Source: Acidobacteriota bacterium
Lineage (GTDB): Bacteria; Acidobacteriota; Thermoanaerobaculia; Gp7-AA8
Reading direction: 5' to 3'
Length of the DNA: 36,088 nt
Assembly (NCBI GenBank): GCA_019247495.1
Contig: JAFAOU010000011.1
Coordinates: forward strand, 1 to 36,088
Position 1 is the first letter of the stretch, and every line of letters begins with the position of its first letter. Positions 16,958-25,304 of the stretch are shown here, piece by piece. The notes beneath the pieces were generated by a model. It was not told the DNA's origin. It made no database searches and saw only the letters and a program-made list of their open reading frames with translations. The translations under genes were made by a program, and so were the position numbers.

Positions 16958-17189
16958 ACGAAAACTTCTCGATGACGGTGTTGGCGAGCAGCCGCTCGCA
17001 GATCTGCCGGAGCTGACGTTCGATCTCTTCCCGAGGCTGACCTGTGTCTGCAAGCGTGATGCGAAACAGCTTGCCGGCGCGCACATCTTCCACGCCTTCG
17101 AAGCCGAGCGTGCTGATCGAATGCTGAATCGCTTTCCCCTGCGGGTCGAGAACGGACGGCTTGAGCTCGACGATGACGGTAGCGTGCAT
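16941..17189 (-). CDS. purS: phosphoribosylformylglycinamidine synthase subunit PurS
   Basis: Small subunit that bridges PurL and PurQ in the fourth step of purine synthesis. The 82-aa sequence has the full family pattern: beta strand HATVIVELKPSVLDPQGKAI, then STLGFEGVEDVRAGKLFRI, and the C-terminal helix QLRQICERLLANTVIEKF. Start chosen at the ATG at 17189, since the extra 10 residues possible upstream are not conserved-looking. No purQ or purL is adjacent, so the subunits are encoded apart. Repeat family A copy 2 lies 25 bp upstream, and the propeller gene overlaps the 3' end. Confidence 0.92.
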   Translation of the reverse strand: MHATVIVELKPSVLDPQGKAIQHSISTLGFEGVEDVRAGKLFRITLADTGQPREEIERQLRQICERLLANTVIEKFSYSIDD

Positions 17190-17213
17190 GACTGCGAATT
17201 CTATGCGGTGCGC

Positions 17214-17368
17214 TGTCATCCTGAGCCGCCGAAGGACGGTCGAAGGACCCCCTTCATGCTTGCGTGATTGCCGCCGCCCCCGACCCCGGTTATCAGCTGG
17301 GGGTCCTTCGACCGTCCTCCGGCGTTCCGCGCTTCGCGCTCCAACGCCTTCGGCGGCTCAGGATGACA
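17214..17368. repeat. palindromic repeat family A, copy 2
   Basis: Left arm 17214-17252 and right arm 17299-17368 share TGTCATCCTGAGCCGCCG and GGTCGAAGGACCCCC with copy 1; the right arm carries an extra insertion of about 28 nt. The centre also resembles copy 1 (GCTTGC, CCGCCGCCC, then CCGGTTA). It occupies most of the 239-bp gap between divergent purS and the membrane-protein gene. Confidence 0.85.
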
Positions 17369-17372
17369 GTCG

Positions 17373-17402
17373 TTAACCAATGGCTGCCTTGCGCCGTATT
17401 AG
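17373..17402 (+). promoter_or_regulatory. candidate promoter of the membrane protein/sigma/anti-sigma genes
   Basis: TTAACC (17373-17378), 18-nt spacer, TATTAG (17397-17402), followed by a strong GGAGG (17419-17423) ahead of the ATG at 17429. It begins just after the end of repeat family A copy 2. Confidence 0.35.
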
Positions 17403-17428
17403 GTCCGAGTTTCAACTTGGAGGTCATC

Positions 17429-17911
17429 ATGGATGGTGCAGTTCTTCTGATTCCAATCATTTGCTCCCTCGGGTTTTTCACGATGGTCGTGCTCATCGTA
17501 TGGGCGGGTGCAAACGCGAAAAACCGCCGTGCGGCGTTGCAGGCGGATGTGCAGACGCGTCTCATCGACAAATTCAGCAACGCGCCGGAGTTTGTCGACT
17601 TTCTCAACTCCGACACCGGCAAGCAGTTTCTGACCGGCATCGACAAGATGCCGCAGCTCATGGCGCGCGACCGCATCGTCGGCGGCGTCTCGCGCGGCGT
17701 GATCATGATGCTGCTCGGCGCGGCCTTCATCGCCATCTGGATCGCCGACAGCAACATCGGCTTCATGTATCCAGGGTTCATCCTGATGGGACTCGGCATC
17801 GGCTTCTTCATCTCGACGCTGATCTCTCTGAAGATGTCCCAACGCTTCGGCCTCATCGGCGACGATGCGCCGAGCGCTCGCGAAGTCATCCGGCATACGA
17901 GTGAAAACTGA
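17429..17911 (+). CDS. small membrane protein upstream of sigma factor, unknown function
   Basis: I do not recognise a named family. The 160-aa product has three predicted membrane segments (about residues 5-26, 90-106 and 112-134) and a cytoplasmic or periplasmic loop of about 60 residues between the first two. The start is chosen at the ATG at 17429, which has a good GGAGG 5 nt upstream; a longer open frame to 17264 runs back into the palindromic repeat and is not believable. The ECF sigma gene follows closely, so it is probably the first gene of that operon; the gene order resembles sigma/anti-sigma loci in which an unknown membrane protein is regulated or regulating. Confidence 0.75.
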   Translation: MDGAVLLIPIICSLGFFTMVVLIVWAGANAKNRRAALQADVQTRLIDKFSNAPEFVDFLNSDTGKQFLTGIDKMPQLMARDRIVGGVSRGVIMMLLGAAFIAIWIADSNIGFMYPGFILMGLGIGFFISTLISLKMSQRFGLIGDDAPSAREVIRHTSEN

Positions 17912-17946
17912 GACGTGAGGCAACCGTGCAACTGGAAGGTACCCTG

Positions 17947-18507
17947 ATGCGCGCGATGCCGTTCGGTGCCGCCGTGAAAACGGCGGCGCCGCGGCGGCCC
18001 GAGAGACCGATGGATGAGCCAACATTCGAGGCGTTCTACCGGAAGACGGCCGGAGGTATCTGGTCGTACATCTATCGGATGACCGGCAACGCCTCGATGG
18101 CCGACGATCTGCTGCAGAAGACGTTCTTCAAGTTCTTGCGCAGCAATCCGACGATCGCGGATGAGGATCATCTTCGCCGCTACGTCTACAAGACCGCGAC
18201 GAACCTGGTCTTCGATCACTTCCGCGAAACGAAGCGCGACCGCAATCGTCCGTACGACTGGATGCCCACCGAGGCGCGGCCGGACCGCGGCGATCTTCGC
18301 CACGATATGTCGCGCGTCTTCGCGGAGCTGAAGCCGCAGGAACGCGCGCTGCTTTGGCTTGCGCATGTGGAAGGAAACTCGCACGAGGAGATCGCCGAGG
18401 CCATCGGCGTGAAGTCGAAGAGCATCAAGGTCATGCTCTTCCGCGCCCGCAAACGCCTCGGCGAGATGCTGACCAAGAAAGGCCTGGCCCCGGAGGGGAC
18501 GCGATGA
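17947..18507 (+). CDS. RNA polymerase sigma factor, ECF type
   Basis: An alternative sigma factor of about 186 aa. Region 2 (FEAFYRKTAGGIWSYIYRMT, then ADDLLQKTFFKFLRS) and region 4 (LKPQERALLWLAHVEGNSHE, followed by an EIAEAIG helix-turn-helix and KVMLFRARKRLGEML) are both present and regions 1 and 3 absent, as in ECF factors. I choose the ATG at 17947, 7 nt after GGAAGG; a GTG at 17926 and an ATG at 18010 are alternatives. The last is where the conserved part begins, and about 20 proline/alanine-rich residues precede it. The stop overlaps the start of the anti-sigma-like gene (ATGA), the usual layout of a sigma/anti-sigma pair. Confidence 0.9.
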   Translation: MRAMPFGAAVKTAAPRRPERPMDEPTFEAFYRKTAGGIWSYIYRMTGNASMADDLLQKTFFKFLRSNPTIADEDHLRRYVYKTATNLVFDHFRETKRDRNRPYDWMPTEARPDRGDLRHDMSRVFAELKPQERALLWLAHVEGNSHEEIAEAIGVKSKSIKVMLFRARKRLGEMLTKKGLAPEGTR

Positions 18508-18989
18508 ATACCGATTGTGTCTTCGAGCCGAACGTAATCGACGCGGCGACGAACGATGCGTGGACTCAGTCGCTGCGCGCACACATCGCGTCGTGCGAGT
18601 CGTGCGCTGCCGCCGCCGAGGTGGCGCCATGGATGGACGCGTTCTCCGGAATCAACGAGCGCGAGCACATCCTCCCGGATCCCGCGGTGTTGTGGCTGAA
18701 AGCGCGCCTGCTGCAATCGAACGCCGCCGTGGAGCGCGCGTCGCTTCCGATCACGCGCCTGCAAATTGCCGCCTACTTGATCATCGCCGCCTGCTGGGCC
18801 GCGCTGCTGACATGGAAGTCCGCCGCCCTGCAAGTCTGGATCAACCGCTTTTCCCCCACCCACGTAATCCTCGGCGCCACCGGCCCAGACGCAACGGCAT
18901 CGCTGTCGCTGACCGTCCTCTTCGCGGTGATCGTGTTGTCGTCAGCCACCGTCGGCGTCGCGATGCATACGATTCTGGCTGAGGAGTAA
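18504..18989 (+). CDS. putative membrane anti-sigma factor
   Basis: Probable partner of the preceding sigma factor. The 161-aa product has a cytosolic N-terminal part with an HxxxCxxC zinc-type motif (His27, Cys31, Cys34, in HIASCESC), as in ZAS-domain anti-sigma factors, then two hydrophobic segments (about residues 90-110 and 135-157). The function is inferred from the motif and the 4-nt ATGA overlap with the sigma gene. The last 48 bp overlap the 3' end of the convergent gene at 18942-19499, so both cannot be transcribed to their ends at once without collision. Confidence 0.8.
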   Translation: MNTDCVFEPNVIDAATNDAWTQSLRAHIASCESCAAAAEVAPWMDAFSGINEREHILPDPAVLWLKARLLQSNAAVERASLPITRLQIAAYLIIAACWAALLTWKSAALQVWINRFSPTHVILGATGPDATASLSLTVLFAVIVLSSATVGVAMHTILAEE

Positions 18990-19499
18990 GGGCAGACGGA
19001 CAAGCATCATCAGGAGCGTCGGTAACGAATAGATAAACGCGGCGGTCGCGACGATCCATTTGATCGATGACACCGTGAACACGACCGGCGCGATGGAGTA
19101 GTTTCCACCGATCTCCGCCAACATGCCAAGGTTTTCGAACACGTCCATGAGTCCGGCCACGAACATCGCCCATCCCAGGACTGCGCCGGCGCGGGCGAGC
19201 CAGCCGCTCCAGACAATTGTTCCGAAGAAGCAGGTCAGCGCCAGCGTCGCCGTGTAGAGCGCGATAAATGCGTAGTCGAAGCGGATGTCTTCGCGAGCGA
19301 GATCGAGAAGGTTGTGGTCACGCCATGAATCGACGATCTTCGAGGCTCTGCCGCTGTTCGGCGCCAGTTCGAGCGCGCCGATCTTGTAGCCGCCGGTAGT
19401 CTTCAAAGGCGCGCCGTGCGATCCGAGCACGATCGTCATCGCGATCGTGCCCGCGAGTAGAACGAGAAAAACGAGTAGGAGCGCTTTGCGCGGAATCAC
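18942..19499 (-). CDS. four-helix membrane protein, unknown
   Basis: I do not recognise it. The 185-aa protein has four predicted membrane helices (about 6-24, 75-97, 102-122 and 142-166) and an extracytoplasmic loop of about 45 residues after the first helix. The C-terminal tail is short, with charged residues. The GTG start overlaps the patatin gene's TGA by 4 nt, so the two are probably coupled. The 3' end overlaps the convergent anti-sigma-like gene by 48 bp. Confidence 0.75.
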   Translation of the reverse strand: MIPRKALLLVFLVLLAGTIAMTIVLGSHGAPLKTTGGYKIGALELAPNSGRASKIVDSWRDHNLLDLAREDIRFDYAFIALYTATLALTCFFGTIVWSGWLARAGAVLGWAMFVAGLMDVFENLGMLAEIGGNYSIAPVVFTVSSIKWIVATAAFIYSLPTLLMMLVRLPLLLSQNRMHRDADGG

Positions 19500-21724
19500 T
19501 TTTTCACCCCGGCCTCGCTTTGAATTGCTTCTTGTTGTACGGAATCCGGCTTCGCTGCGGGCAGCTGCATGTCTTTGGGAGCGAGTTGTTTGGCGATGGC
19601 TTTCACGAAGCCGACGTTCCGTTCGACATACGGGCGGATCGCGGGACTAAGACCTGGCGGGACGTCGGATCCGATCTGGAGGTCGATGGCGTTGCGCGTC
19701 CTCTGCGCGAGAAGCCAGCCGAGCGGCATGACGATGCCGTGTTCCTGCTGCGTCAATAGAAATTCGAACTGGTTTGCCGGGAGCACTAGAGCCTGCGCTT
19801 CGGCATAGGCGAGCGTTCCCCGAGCGCCTCGGGTATTCAGCAGCGCCCGCAGAGGTGAAAGCACCTCGTTCATGAAGTTCGTGCCTTTCGGAAGCGGAAC
19901 GGCACTTCCATCCGCCTTCACTTCCTGGTAGCGGATGAGGATGAGATTGAACGTTACCTCGGGATGCAGCGGCTTCAGCTTGCGAAGCACGTCGGCCGCC
20001 GTTTGTCCGCCGGAGTTCTCGAAGTACCCACCGTCGACGACGTGATCGATCAGACCGGGATTCAGGATGGACCCGGCCGGCGAGACGTATGTAAAGCGGG
20101 CGCTGTTGTGCGCGGCGGTGCTGAGACGCATGTCGCTGCCGATCTGGTTGAGGATGTCGTAGGAGTTCGGGATATCGCCGTGCGGGACCTGGTTCTGCGG
20201 CGCATTGCCATCGATGACGCAGTTGCTGGCGATGATGCGATTGCCGCGCTCGACGATGGTCCCGTTGAGGAAGAGCGACGGAATCAAGACGTTCGGCCGG
20301 CTCGCATACATCTTCATGAAACCGCCGGAGAAGAAATCGTCATCACTGCCGTTCGCGGTACGGATGTGCGTGCGCCAGCCGCGCTCCCATCCGGTCTCGA
20401 TCGCCTTCGCGCGGTCGGGAATGAAGCCGACGGGAAGGAACCGCTGCACCAGATCGGCGTGGAGCAGCGACGCCAAGGTCGGAGCGAGGGAGTCGTACGA
20501 CAGAACCTGCTGCGCGGCGAAGCGGAAGGTCTTCTGTCTGTCCGCAGTGTTCATCGTGTTGCAATCGCTGACCGCCATCGCACGGTCGGTATCTGCCACA
20601 AGCGCTGTGAATACGGTTGCGCCGACCGAGCCGCCGGAGACGCTGCTGATCGCAAACACGTGGTCAGCAAATGGCGGCGCCGCGTCCTGAAGCGCCGTCA
20701 GGACCGCAGCGGTCCAGTACGCGGCGCGAATACCTCCGCCCTCCGTTGCAACGACATAAACCTGTGGCGTCGCGGCTTCACCCGGGTATTTCGCGCGGAA
20801 TGTCTTCAGCCATTCGTCAAATGTCTTGTCGACTGCCATCCGCGCAGCTGGAGCGCCGCCGCCCGCTTCGACTGGCAGTTTTCTGACTGCGTGATTGTCA
20901 TTGAAACAGCTGAAGACAACGGCCAGCAGAAAGAGTGTGGCGAACAGCGGAACGCGATACATGTCCGCCCAGTAGACGATCCAGCTCCCGATGCCAATCC
21001 AGAGCGCAGCGGACAACATCAGCATCGACGGCGAGGGGAACAGCACCCCGGCGGTGAGAGGAGAGAGAGCTGTCCAGACGACGAAGAGGAGCGCAAGCAC
21101 GAGCGTGGATCGGAGAATCCATTTCGTGGAGAGTGCCAGAGCGCTGTGGCTCGAGACGCGCGGGGAAGCTCCGACCCTCGCGCGCCGCATCACGACGAAA
21201 ACGATGAACAGGATCATGAGCACCAGAAGGATGGCGATCGTTACGGTGATCACCATCATGGTGTAGTCCCATCCGCCCGAGTAGTCGAGGTAGGCCGCTC
21301 GAAGCAGCGCGCCAATGGCGATAAAAAACGCGGCGAGTCCGAGGATGCGCGGCGTCCATTTGTGCATGGTTGGATGCGCCTCGGCCATTTCCTCGGTCGT
21401 TTGGGCGGTCCGAGGTGTCTCGTCGGTCGCCTCCATCGCAGCCGCGCACTGCGGAAAGTCGATGCGCAGTAACTGCCGCGACCAGTACCACGACTGCAGT
21501 GCGAGGACCGTCACCCACAGGATGAACCAGAGCACCGCTCCCCAGTGCGGACACACCTTGTCAAATTCGACAACGGCCCGGATCGAGTCCTGACCTTGAT
21601 CGGACCAGATCAACGCCCATAAAAGAAGAGCAAGCGGGATGACGACAAAACGGAGTGGTCTCAGTAGAACAAACGGTTCGCGCACCGAGTGCCAGATCTT
21701 CTGCAGCCAACGCATGAAGGCCAT
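19496..21724 (-). CDS. patatin-like phospholipase with N-terminal membrane region
   Basis: A membrane-anchored serine acyl hydrolase of the patatin type, probably a phospholipase or lipid acyl hydrolase. Five to seven hydrophobic segments occupy roughly residues 25-270 (e.g. RFVVIPLALLLWALIW). The patatin domain then shows the oxyanion loop EGGGIRAAYW (about residue 330), the nucleophile elbow SVSGGS (Ser near 363) and the catalytic Asp in VDGGYFENSGG. The start is the ATG at 21724, with GAGGAG 7 nt upstream; an open frame of 11 more residues is not needed. It lies 66 bp after the methyltransferase stop, the only gap in this run of genes, so it may have its own promoter. Substrate unknown. 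Confidence 0.85.
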   Translation of the reverse strand: MAFMRWLQKIWHSVREPFVLLRPLRFVVIPLALLLWALIWSDQGQDSIRAVVEFDKVCPHWGAVLWFILWVTVLALQSWYWSRQLLRIDFPQCAAAMEATDETPRTAQTTEEMAEAHPTMHKWTPRILGLAAFFIAIGALLRAAYLDYSGGWDYTMMVITVTIAILLVLMILFIVFVVMRRARVGASPRVSSHSALALSTKWILRSTLVLALLFVVWTALSPLTAGVLFPSPSMLMLSAALWIGIGSWIVYWADMYRVPLFATLFLLAVVFSCFNDNHAVRKLPVEAGGGAPAARMAVDKTFDEWLKTFRAKYPGEAATPQVYVVATEGGGIRAAYWTAAVLTALQDAAPPFADHVFAISSVSGGSVGATVFTALVADTDRAMAVSDCNTMNTADRQKTFRFAAQQVLSYDSLAPTLASLLHADLVQRFLPVGFIPDRAKAIETGWERGWRTHIRTANGSDDDFFSGGFMKMYASRPNVLIPSLFLNGTIVERGNRIIASNCVIDGNAPQNQVPHGDIPNSYDILNQIGSDMRLSTAAHNSARFTYVSPAGSILNPGLIDHVVDGGYFENSGGQTAADVLRKLKPLHPEVTFNLILIRYQEVKADGSAVPLPKGTNFMNEVLSPLRALLNTRGARGTLAYAEAQALVLPANQFEFLLTQQEHGIVMPLGWLLAQRTRNAIDLQIGSDVPPGLSPAIRPYVERNVGFVKAIAKQLAPKDMQLPAAKPDSVQQEAIQSEAGVKK

Positions 21725-21790
21725 ACCGAATCTCCTCGAATTGATTGACGGACGCAATTAGGAGATGCGCAAGCTGGCAGTTTCCCTACC

Positions 21791-22531
21791 TCAGCGGGTG
21801 GCCCACAGCAGGATCCGTTTGAACGTGTAGAAGTACGGACGCGAGTCGCCGAGGGCGGCGACGAGGCGGTTGGTGTACTCGGTGAGGAACTCGGCATAGC
21901 GGTCGGACGGCAGCGCTTCGCGGTACGGCGTGAGCGTCGAGCCTTTCGTCCATTCGACGACGTCGGCTGTCGATGGGAGGACATGGCCGTAGACCTGGAG
22001 GCGGACGTGTTGTCGGGCGAAGCCGAGGTGGTGAAGGAGGGTGGCGTAGGACTCCGGCGGCAGGACGTTGACGGTGCGCGGTTCGATTCCGAACGACGTC
22101 GCAACCTCGGCGGCGATGCGGTGCGAGGGGTGGTCGTGATTCGCCGGCATCTGGAACGCGAGTTGTCCGTTTGGCGCGAGGAGCGACACAAGGCGCGCGA
22201 AGAGTTGCTTGTGACCGGCGATCCAATGCAATGCGGCGTTGGAGAAGACGAGGTCAAATGGGCGATCCGTCGTGAATGAGGCGATGTCGCCGAGTTGAAA
22301 GTGCAGCGTGTTCGTCGGCGATGCCTTTTGCAGCATCGACTCCGAGCTGTCCAGACCGAGTGTTTCGGACGCGCCTAACTGCTCGTGCAGTTCGCGCGTC
22401 AGATCGCCGGTGCCGCAGCCGAGGTCGATGATGCGCATGCTTGGGCGCGGCTCGATGAGCGCGGCGAGATCGCGGAACGGTTGCGCGCGCTCGGTCTTGA
22501 AGCGCTCGTATTGATCGACGTCCCAACTCAA
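21791..22531 (-). CDS. trans-aconitate 2-methyltransferase-like SAM methyltransferase
   Basis: A class I SAM methyltransferase closest in pattern to trans-aconitate methyltransferase (Tam), which methylates the toxic by-product trans-aconitate. The Tam-like start SWDVDQYERF leads to motif I IIDLGCGTGDL, an acidic residue for ribose binding in TLGLDSS, and the LVFSNAALHWI post-motif, all near the N-terminus; the tail IEPRTVNVLPPESYATLLHH is also Tam-like. The start is a TTG at 22531 in TTGA overlapping the M14 TGA by 4 nt; a longer frame continues upstream into the M14 gene but is a shadow. The substrate assignment is family inference, so I leave the gene symbol open. Confidence 0.85.
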   Translation of the reverse strand: MSWDVDQYERFKTERAQPFRDLAALIEPRPSMRIIDLGCGTGDLTRELHEQLGASETLGLDSSESMLQKASPTNTLHFQLGDIASFTTDRPFDLVFSNAALHWIAGHKQLFARLVSLLAPNGQLAFQMPANHDHPSHRIAAEVATSFGIEPRTVNVLPPESYATLLHHLGFARQHVRLQVYGHVLPSTADVVEWTKGSTLTPYREALPSDRYAEFLTEYTNRLVAALGDSRPYFYTFKRILLWATR

Positions 22532-25296
22532 CGCAGGTGATCCCAGTTCATGATCGCGTTCGTTACCAGCGCGTAGCTGCCTTGCGTGTTCTGGCGCCAC
22601 ATCGGATTGTTGGCGAACAGGAGGATGTGGCCTTTGCCGCGCGGCGAGTCGATGACCACCGGCTTGCCGGCGATTTCGTCGCCCGCTTCGAGCATGCCGG
22701 AGAGGAGGAGCTTGTCGGCTTCTTTCGCAAACGACACGATGACGCGCGGACGGTCTTCGACGCGCGGCAATGCGTAGTCGGAGTTCCACGGCGCATCTTC
22801 CGGAGTCTGGAATCCTTCTTCGCCCGGCGCGGCCTTTGGTCGCTCGGGCAGCGGAACGAAGGGGCGGCCTTGCGCTACGTCGGGATCGTTCTTCCCACCG
22901 CGTCCGCTGGGACGCGACTCGGGCGCGGGCGGCGGCGTGAGGCCGACCTGGAAGATCGGCGCGCCGGCGTAATAGATCGGGAGCGTGTCGTCGTAGCCGG
23001 CGGCGATCGGACTCTTCTTGTCGGTCACGGTCGCGAGCAGGATCGTGCCGGGCGCGCGCAGCTTCTGCGGCTCGATGACGCGAACCCAGCGCGCCAGTCC
23101 GTACTGCACGGCCCAAATCGAAGTGTCGCGCGCGGTGATGAGCAGGCCGCCGTCTTCGACGAAGCGCGTGAGGCTGTCCACTCCGGTCATGCCGAGGCCG
23201 GGACGCATGTCGTCGGTCTCGTCGATCCCTCCTAAATTCGGAGTGATGGCCGTCTTGCGCCACGGGAGCGGCGGGCCGGGAGGAAGTCCGTTAACGATTT
23301 CGGCGGACGAGTTGCTGCCTCCGGTCGGCGCGAAGAGGATGACGTCGAATTTCTCGCGGAGGTTCGGCGTGCGCGAGACTTCCTGCGTCGAGATGTAGCT
23401 GTACGGAATCCCGAGCGACTCGAGGGCGAGACGGAACCATCCCTCGTCCTGCGTGCGCAGCCACGTGTGAAGGATGGCGATGCGCGGGAGGTGGATCTCG
23501 TGCGTTTTCGTCGCCGGCGCAGCGGATGCGGCGACGATCGTGCCGGCGGCGTACTTTTTCGTGTCGACCGTGAACGGCTCGTCAGCGATGACACGGCGGA
23601 TATTGCGATCGCTCCAGATGAGGCGCGGCAGCGACGTATCGGCGTTGTTCTCGATGATGTTCGATGACGCCGCTGCCGGCGCGCCGCTCCATGCGTGCAT
23701 CGGCACCTTCAGCACATCCGGATTCGCGACGCGTTTGAAGTCGACATTCTTCAGATAGCCGAGCGTCCAGCCGGTGTCGTCGTACACCTTCTCGTCGCTG
23801 CGGACGTACTGCACGTCCAGCATCGCGTCCGCCAGACGCGAGTACGGCTGGTCCATGCGGATGATGAAGCTGCCCTTGGCGAAATCGGTTTTGTCTTTCT
23901 TCGCCGATGGCGGCCAGTCGACGGCGACGCTGAACGGCGCGTCGGACTGCTGCACTTCAATCCCGTGCGTGCGGAGCAGCGACATCAGATCGGTGAGTTG
24001 CCCCTGACGTTTCTGCGCGCCGTCGAATACCCACGCCGAGGGACCTTCGTTCGCCGCTTTCGCGATCGAGCGTTTGCCGAGGAGGTAGAACTGCTCGAGG
24101 AAATGCTGGCGGCGCTCGGCGAAGTCGGAGAGCGCGAGCAGGATGCCGCTCTGCTGATAATTAATGTTGTTGCGCAGCGACCACTTCACCGCCGGCAGCG
24201 GCGGATTCGGACGGAACCAGGCGCGATCGCTCTGGCCGCGCACGACGCGGTCGGCCGTCATCGGAAAGCGGTTGCCGAACGTCTCGTAGAAACGGCCGAT
24301 GGCGTTGTGGCCCTGCCCGGCCCACATCATGTAATTCGGCGCCCAGCCGTCGTAAAAACCATACGTCCAGACGCCGGGGAGGCCGCGCTTGGTCAGCTCC
24401 TGAACTTCGTGCCACGCCATGCGTTGCCATTCGTCGACCACCAACGGGTCGATCGATGGGTTGTACGGGCCGGTGCCGGTGGAGATGTACATGAAGGGCA
24501 CCGACTCGTGCAGGTCATGAAGAACCTGCGGATGAAAATCGAAGAACGTATGCAGCACGTTGCGGCTCAGGGCTAGCGCGAGACCGAGGTTGTCGCGATT
24601 GTTGTCGTGGGCGACGTAGTGGCCCCAGTAAACGAGCGGCGGAACGGGGCGATTCGGATTGGCGTCGCGCCAGCGGGAGAGATCGAGCTGGCGATCGCGT
24701 CCATCGACTTCGACGACCGGCGTGATGAGCACGATGGCGTTGTCGCGGATCTTGCGAACCAGCGGCGACTCCTCGACCGCCAGTCGATACGCAAGCTCCA
24801 TCAGCATTTCGGGGCTGCCGGTTTCCGGCGAATGGATCGAGCCGGTGATGTAGTAAATCGGCTTGCCCTCCGCGACTAATTTCGATGCATCGGCATCCGT
24901 CAGCGTTCGGGGATCGGCGAGCCGTTTGGTGATGTCGCGATAACGATCGAGATGGGCGATCGACTCGTCGGCGCCGATCGCGACGGCGATCATCTCGCGC
25001 CCTTCCTCGCTCTTGCCGATCGAGAAAACTTTCACCCGAGGCGACGCCGCTTCGAGAGCGCGCATGTAGCGATTCACATCCTCGGAGTACGTCAGATGCC
25101 CCTCCGCACCCGCGATGTAGCCGAAGAACTTCAGCGGCGTCGGAACCTTCGCGGACGCCGGCAGGTGATCGACCATCTCGGTGATGAACTGCGCGCCGGT
25201 GGTGAACTGCTTGATCTGCCGCGTGTAATCGGCGTCGTTCTGTTGTTGTGCGAGGGCAGTCGTGGCGAGAAGGGTGAGAAGCGCGAAACGTTTCAA
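22528..25296 (-). CDS. secreted M14 family zinc carboxypeptidase
   Basis: A zinc metallocarboxypeptidase of family M14, secreted (signal peptide 1-16, TTALAQQQ). The N-terminal catalytic domain has HxxE with His155 and Glu158 in SIHSPETGSPEM, the N-N-R-D element (residues 232-235) and a third His in LHDLHES (260 or 263). At 922 aa it is much longer than a bare M14 domain: the part after about residue 420 is extra, resembling the C-terminal architecture of large Bacteroidota/Acidobacteriota-type M14 proteins (a glutamine amidotransferase-like fold is possible). The start is a TTG, with AGGAG overlapping the TetR stop, implying translational coupling. The TetR gene is 8 bp upstream. Confidence 0.88.
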   Translation of the reverse strand: MKRFALLTLLATTALAQQQNDADYTRQIKQFTTGAQFITEMVDHLPASAKVPTPLKFFGYIAGAEGHLTYSEDVNRYMRALEAASPRVKVFSIGKSEEGREMIAVAIGADESIAHLDRYRDITKRLADPRTLTDADASKLVAEGKPIYYITGSIHSPETGSPEMLMELAYRLAVEESPLVRKIRDNAIVLITPVVEVDGRDRQLDLSRWRDANPNRPVPPLVYWGHYVAHDNNRDNLGLALALSRNVLHTFFDFHPQVLHDLHESVPFMYISTGTGPYNPSIDPLVVDEWQRMAWHEVQELTKRGLPGVWTYGFYDGWAPNYMMWAGQGHNAIGRFYETFGNRFPMTADRVVRGQSDRAWFRPNPPLPAVKWSLRNNINYQQSGILLALSDFAERRQHFLEQFYLLGKRSIAKAANEGPSAWVFDGAQKRQGQLTDLMSLLRTHGIEVQQSDAPFSVAVDWPPSAKKDKTDFAKGSFIIRMDQPYSRLADAMLDVQYVRSDEKVYDDTGWTLGYLKNVDFKRVANPDVLKVPMHAWSGAPAAASSNIIENNADTSLPRLIWSDRNIRRVIADEPFTVDTKKYAAGTIVAASAAPATKTHEIHLPRIAILHTWLRTQDEGWFRLALESLGIPYSYISTQEVSRTPNLREKFDVILFAPTGGSNSSAEIVNGLPPGPPLPWRKTAITPNLGGIDETDDMRPGLGMTGVDSLTRFVEDGGLLITARDTSIWAVQYGLARWVRVIEPQKLRAPGTILLATVTDKKSPIAAGYDDTLPIYYAGAPIFQVGLTPPPAPESRPSGRGGKNDPDVAQGRPFVPLPERPKAAPGEEGFQTPEDAPWNSDYALPRVEDRPRVIVSFAKEADKLLLSGMLEAGDEIAGKPVVIDSPRGKGHILLFANNPMWRQNTQGSYALVTNAIMNWDHLR

Positions 25297-25304
25297 TCAA
25301 TCTC

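Noticed and set aside
17264..17428. Longer N-terminus for the membrane protein
   Set aside because: It runs through palindromic repeat copy 2, while the ATG at 17429 has GGAGG in the right place.
22532..23263. Upstream extension of the methyltransferase frame
   Set aside because: It lies inside the M14 gene in another frame and encodes Arg-rich nonsense; the methyltransferase domain begins at the TTG at 22531.
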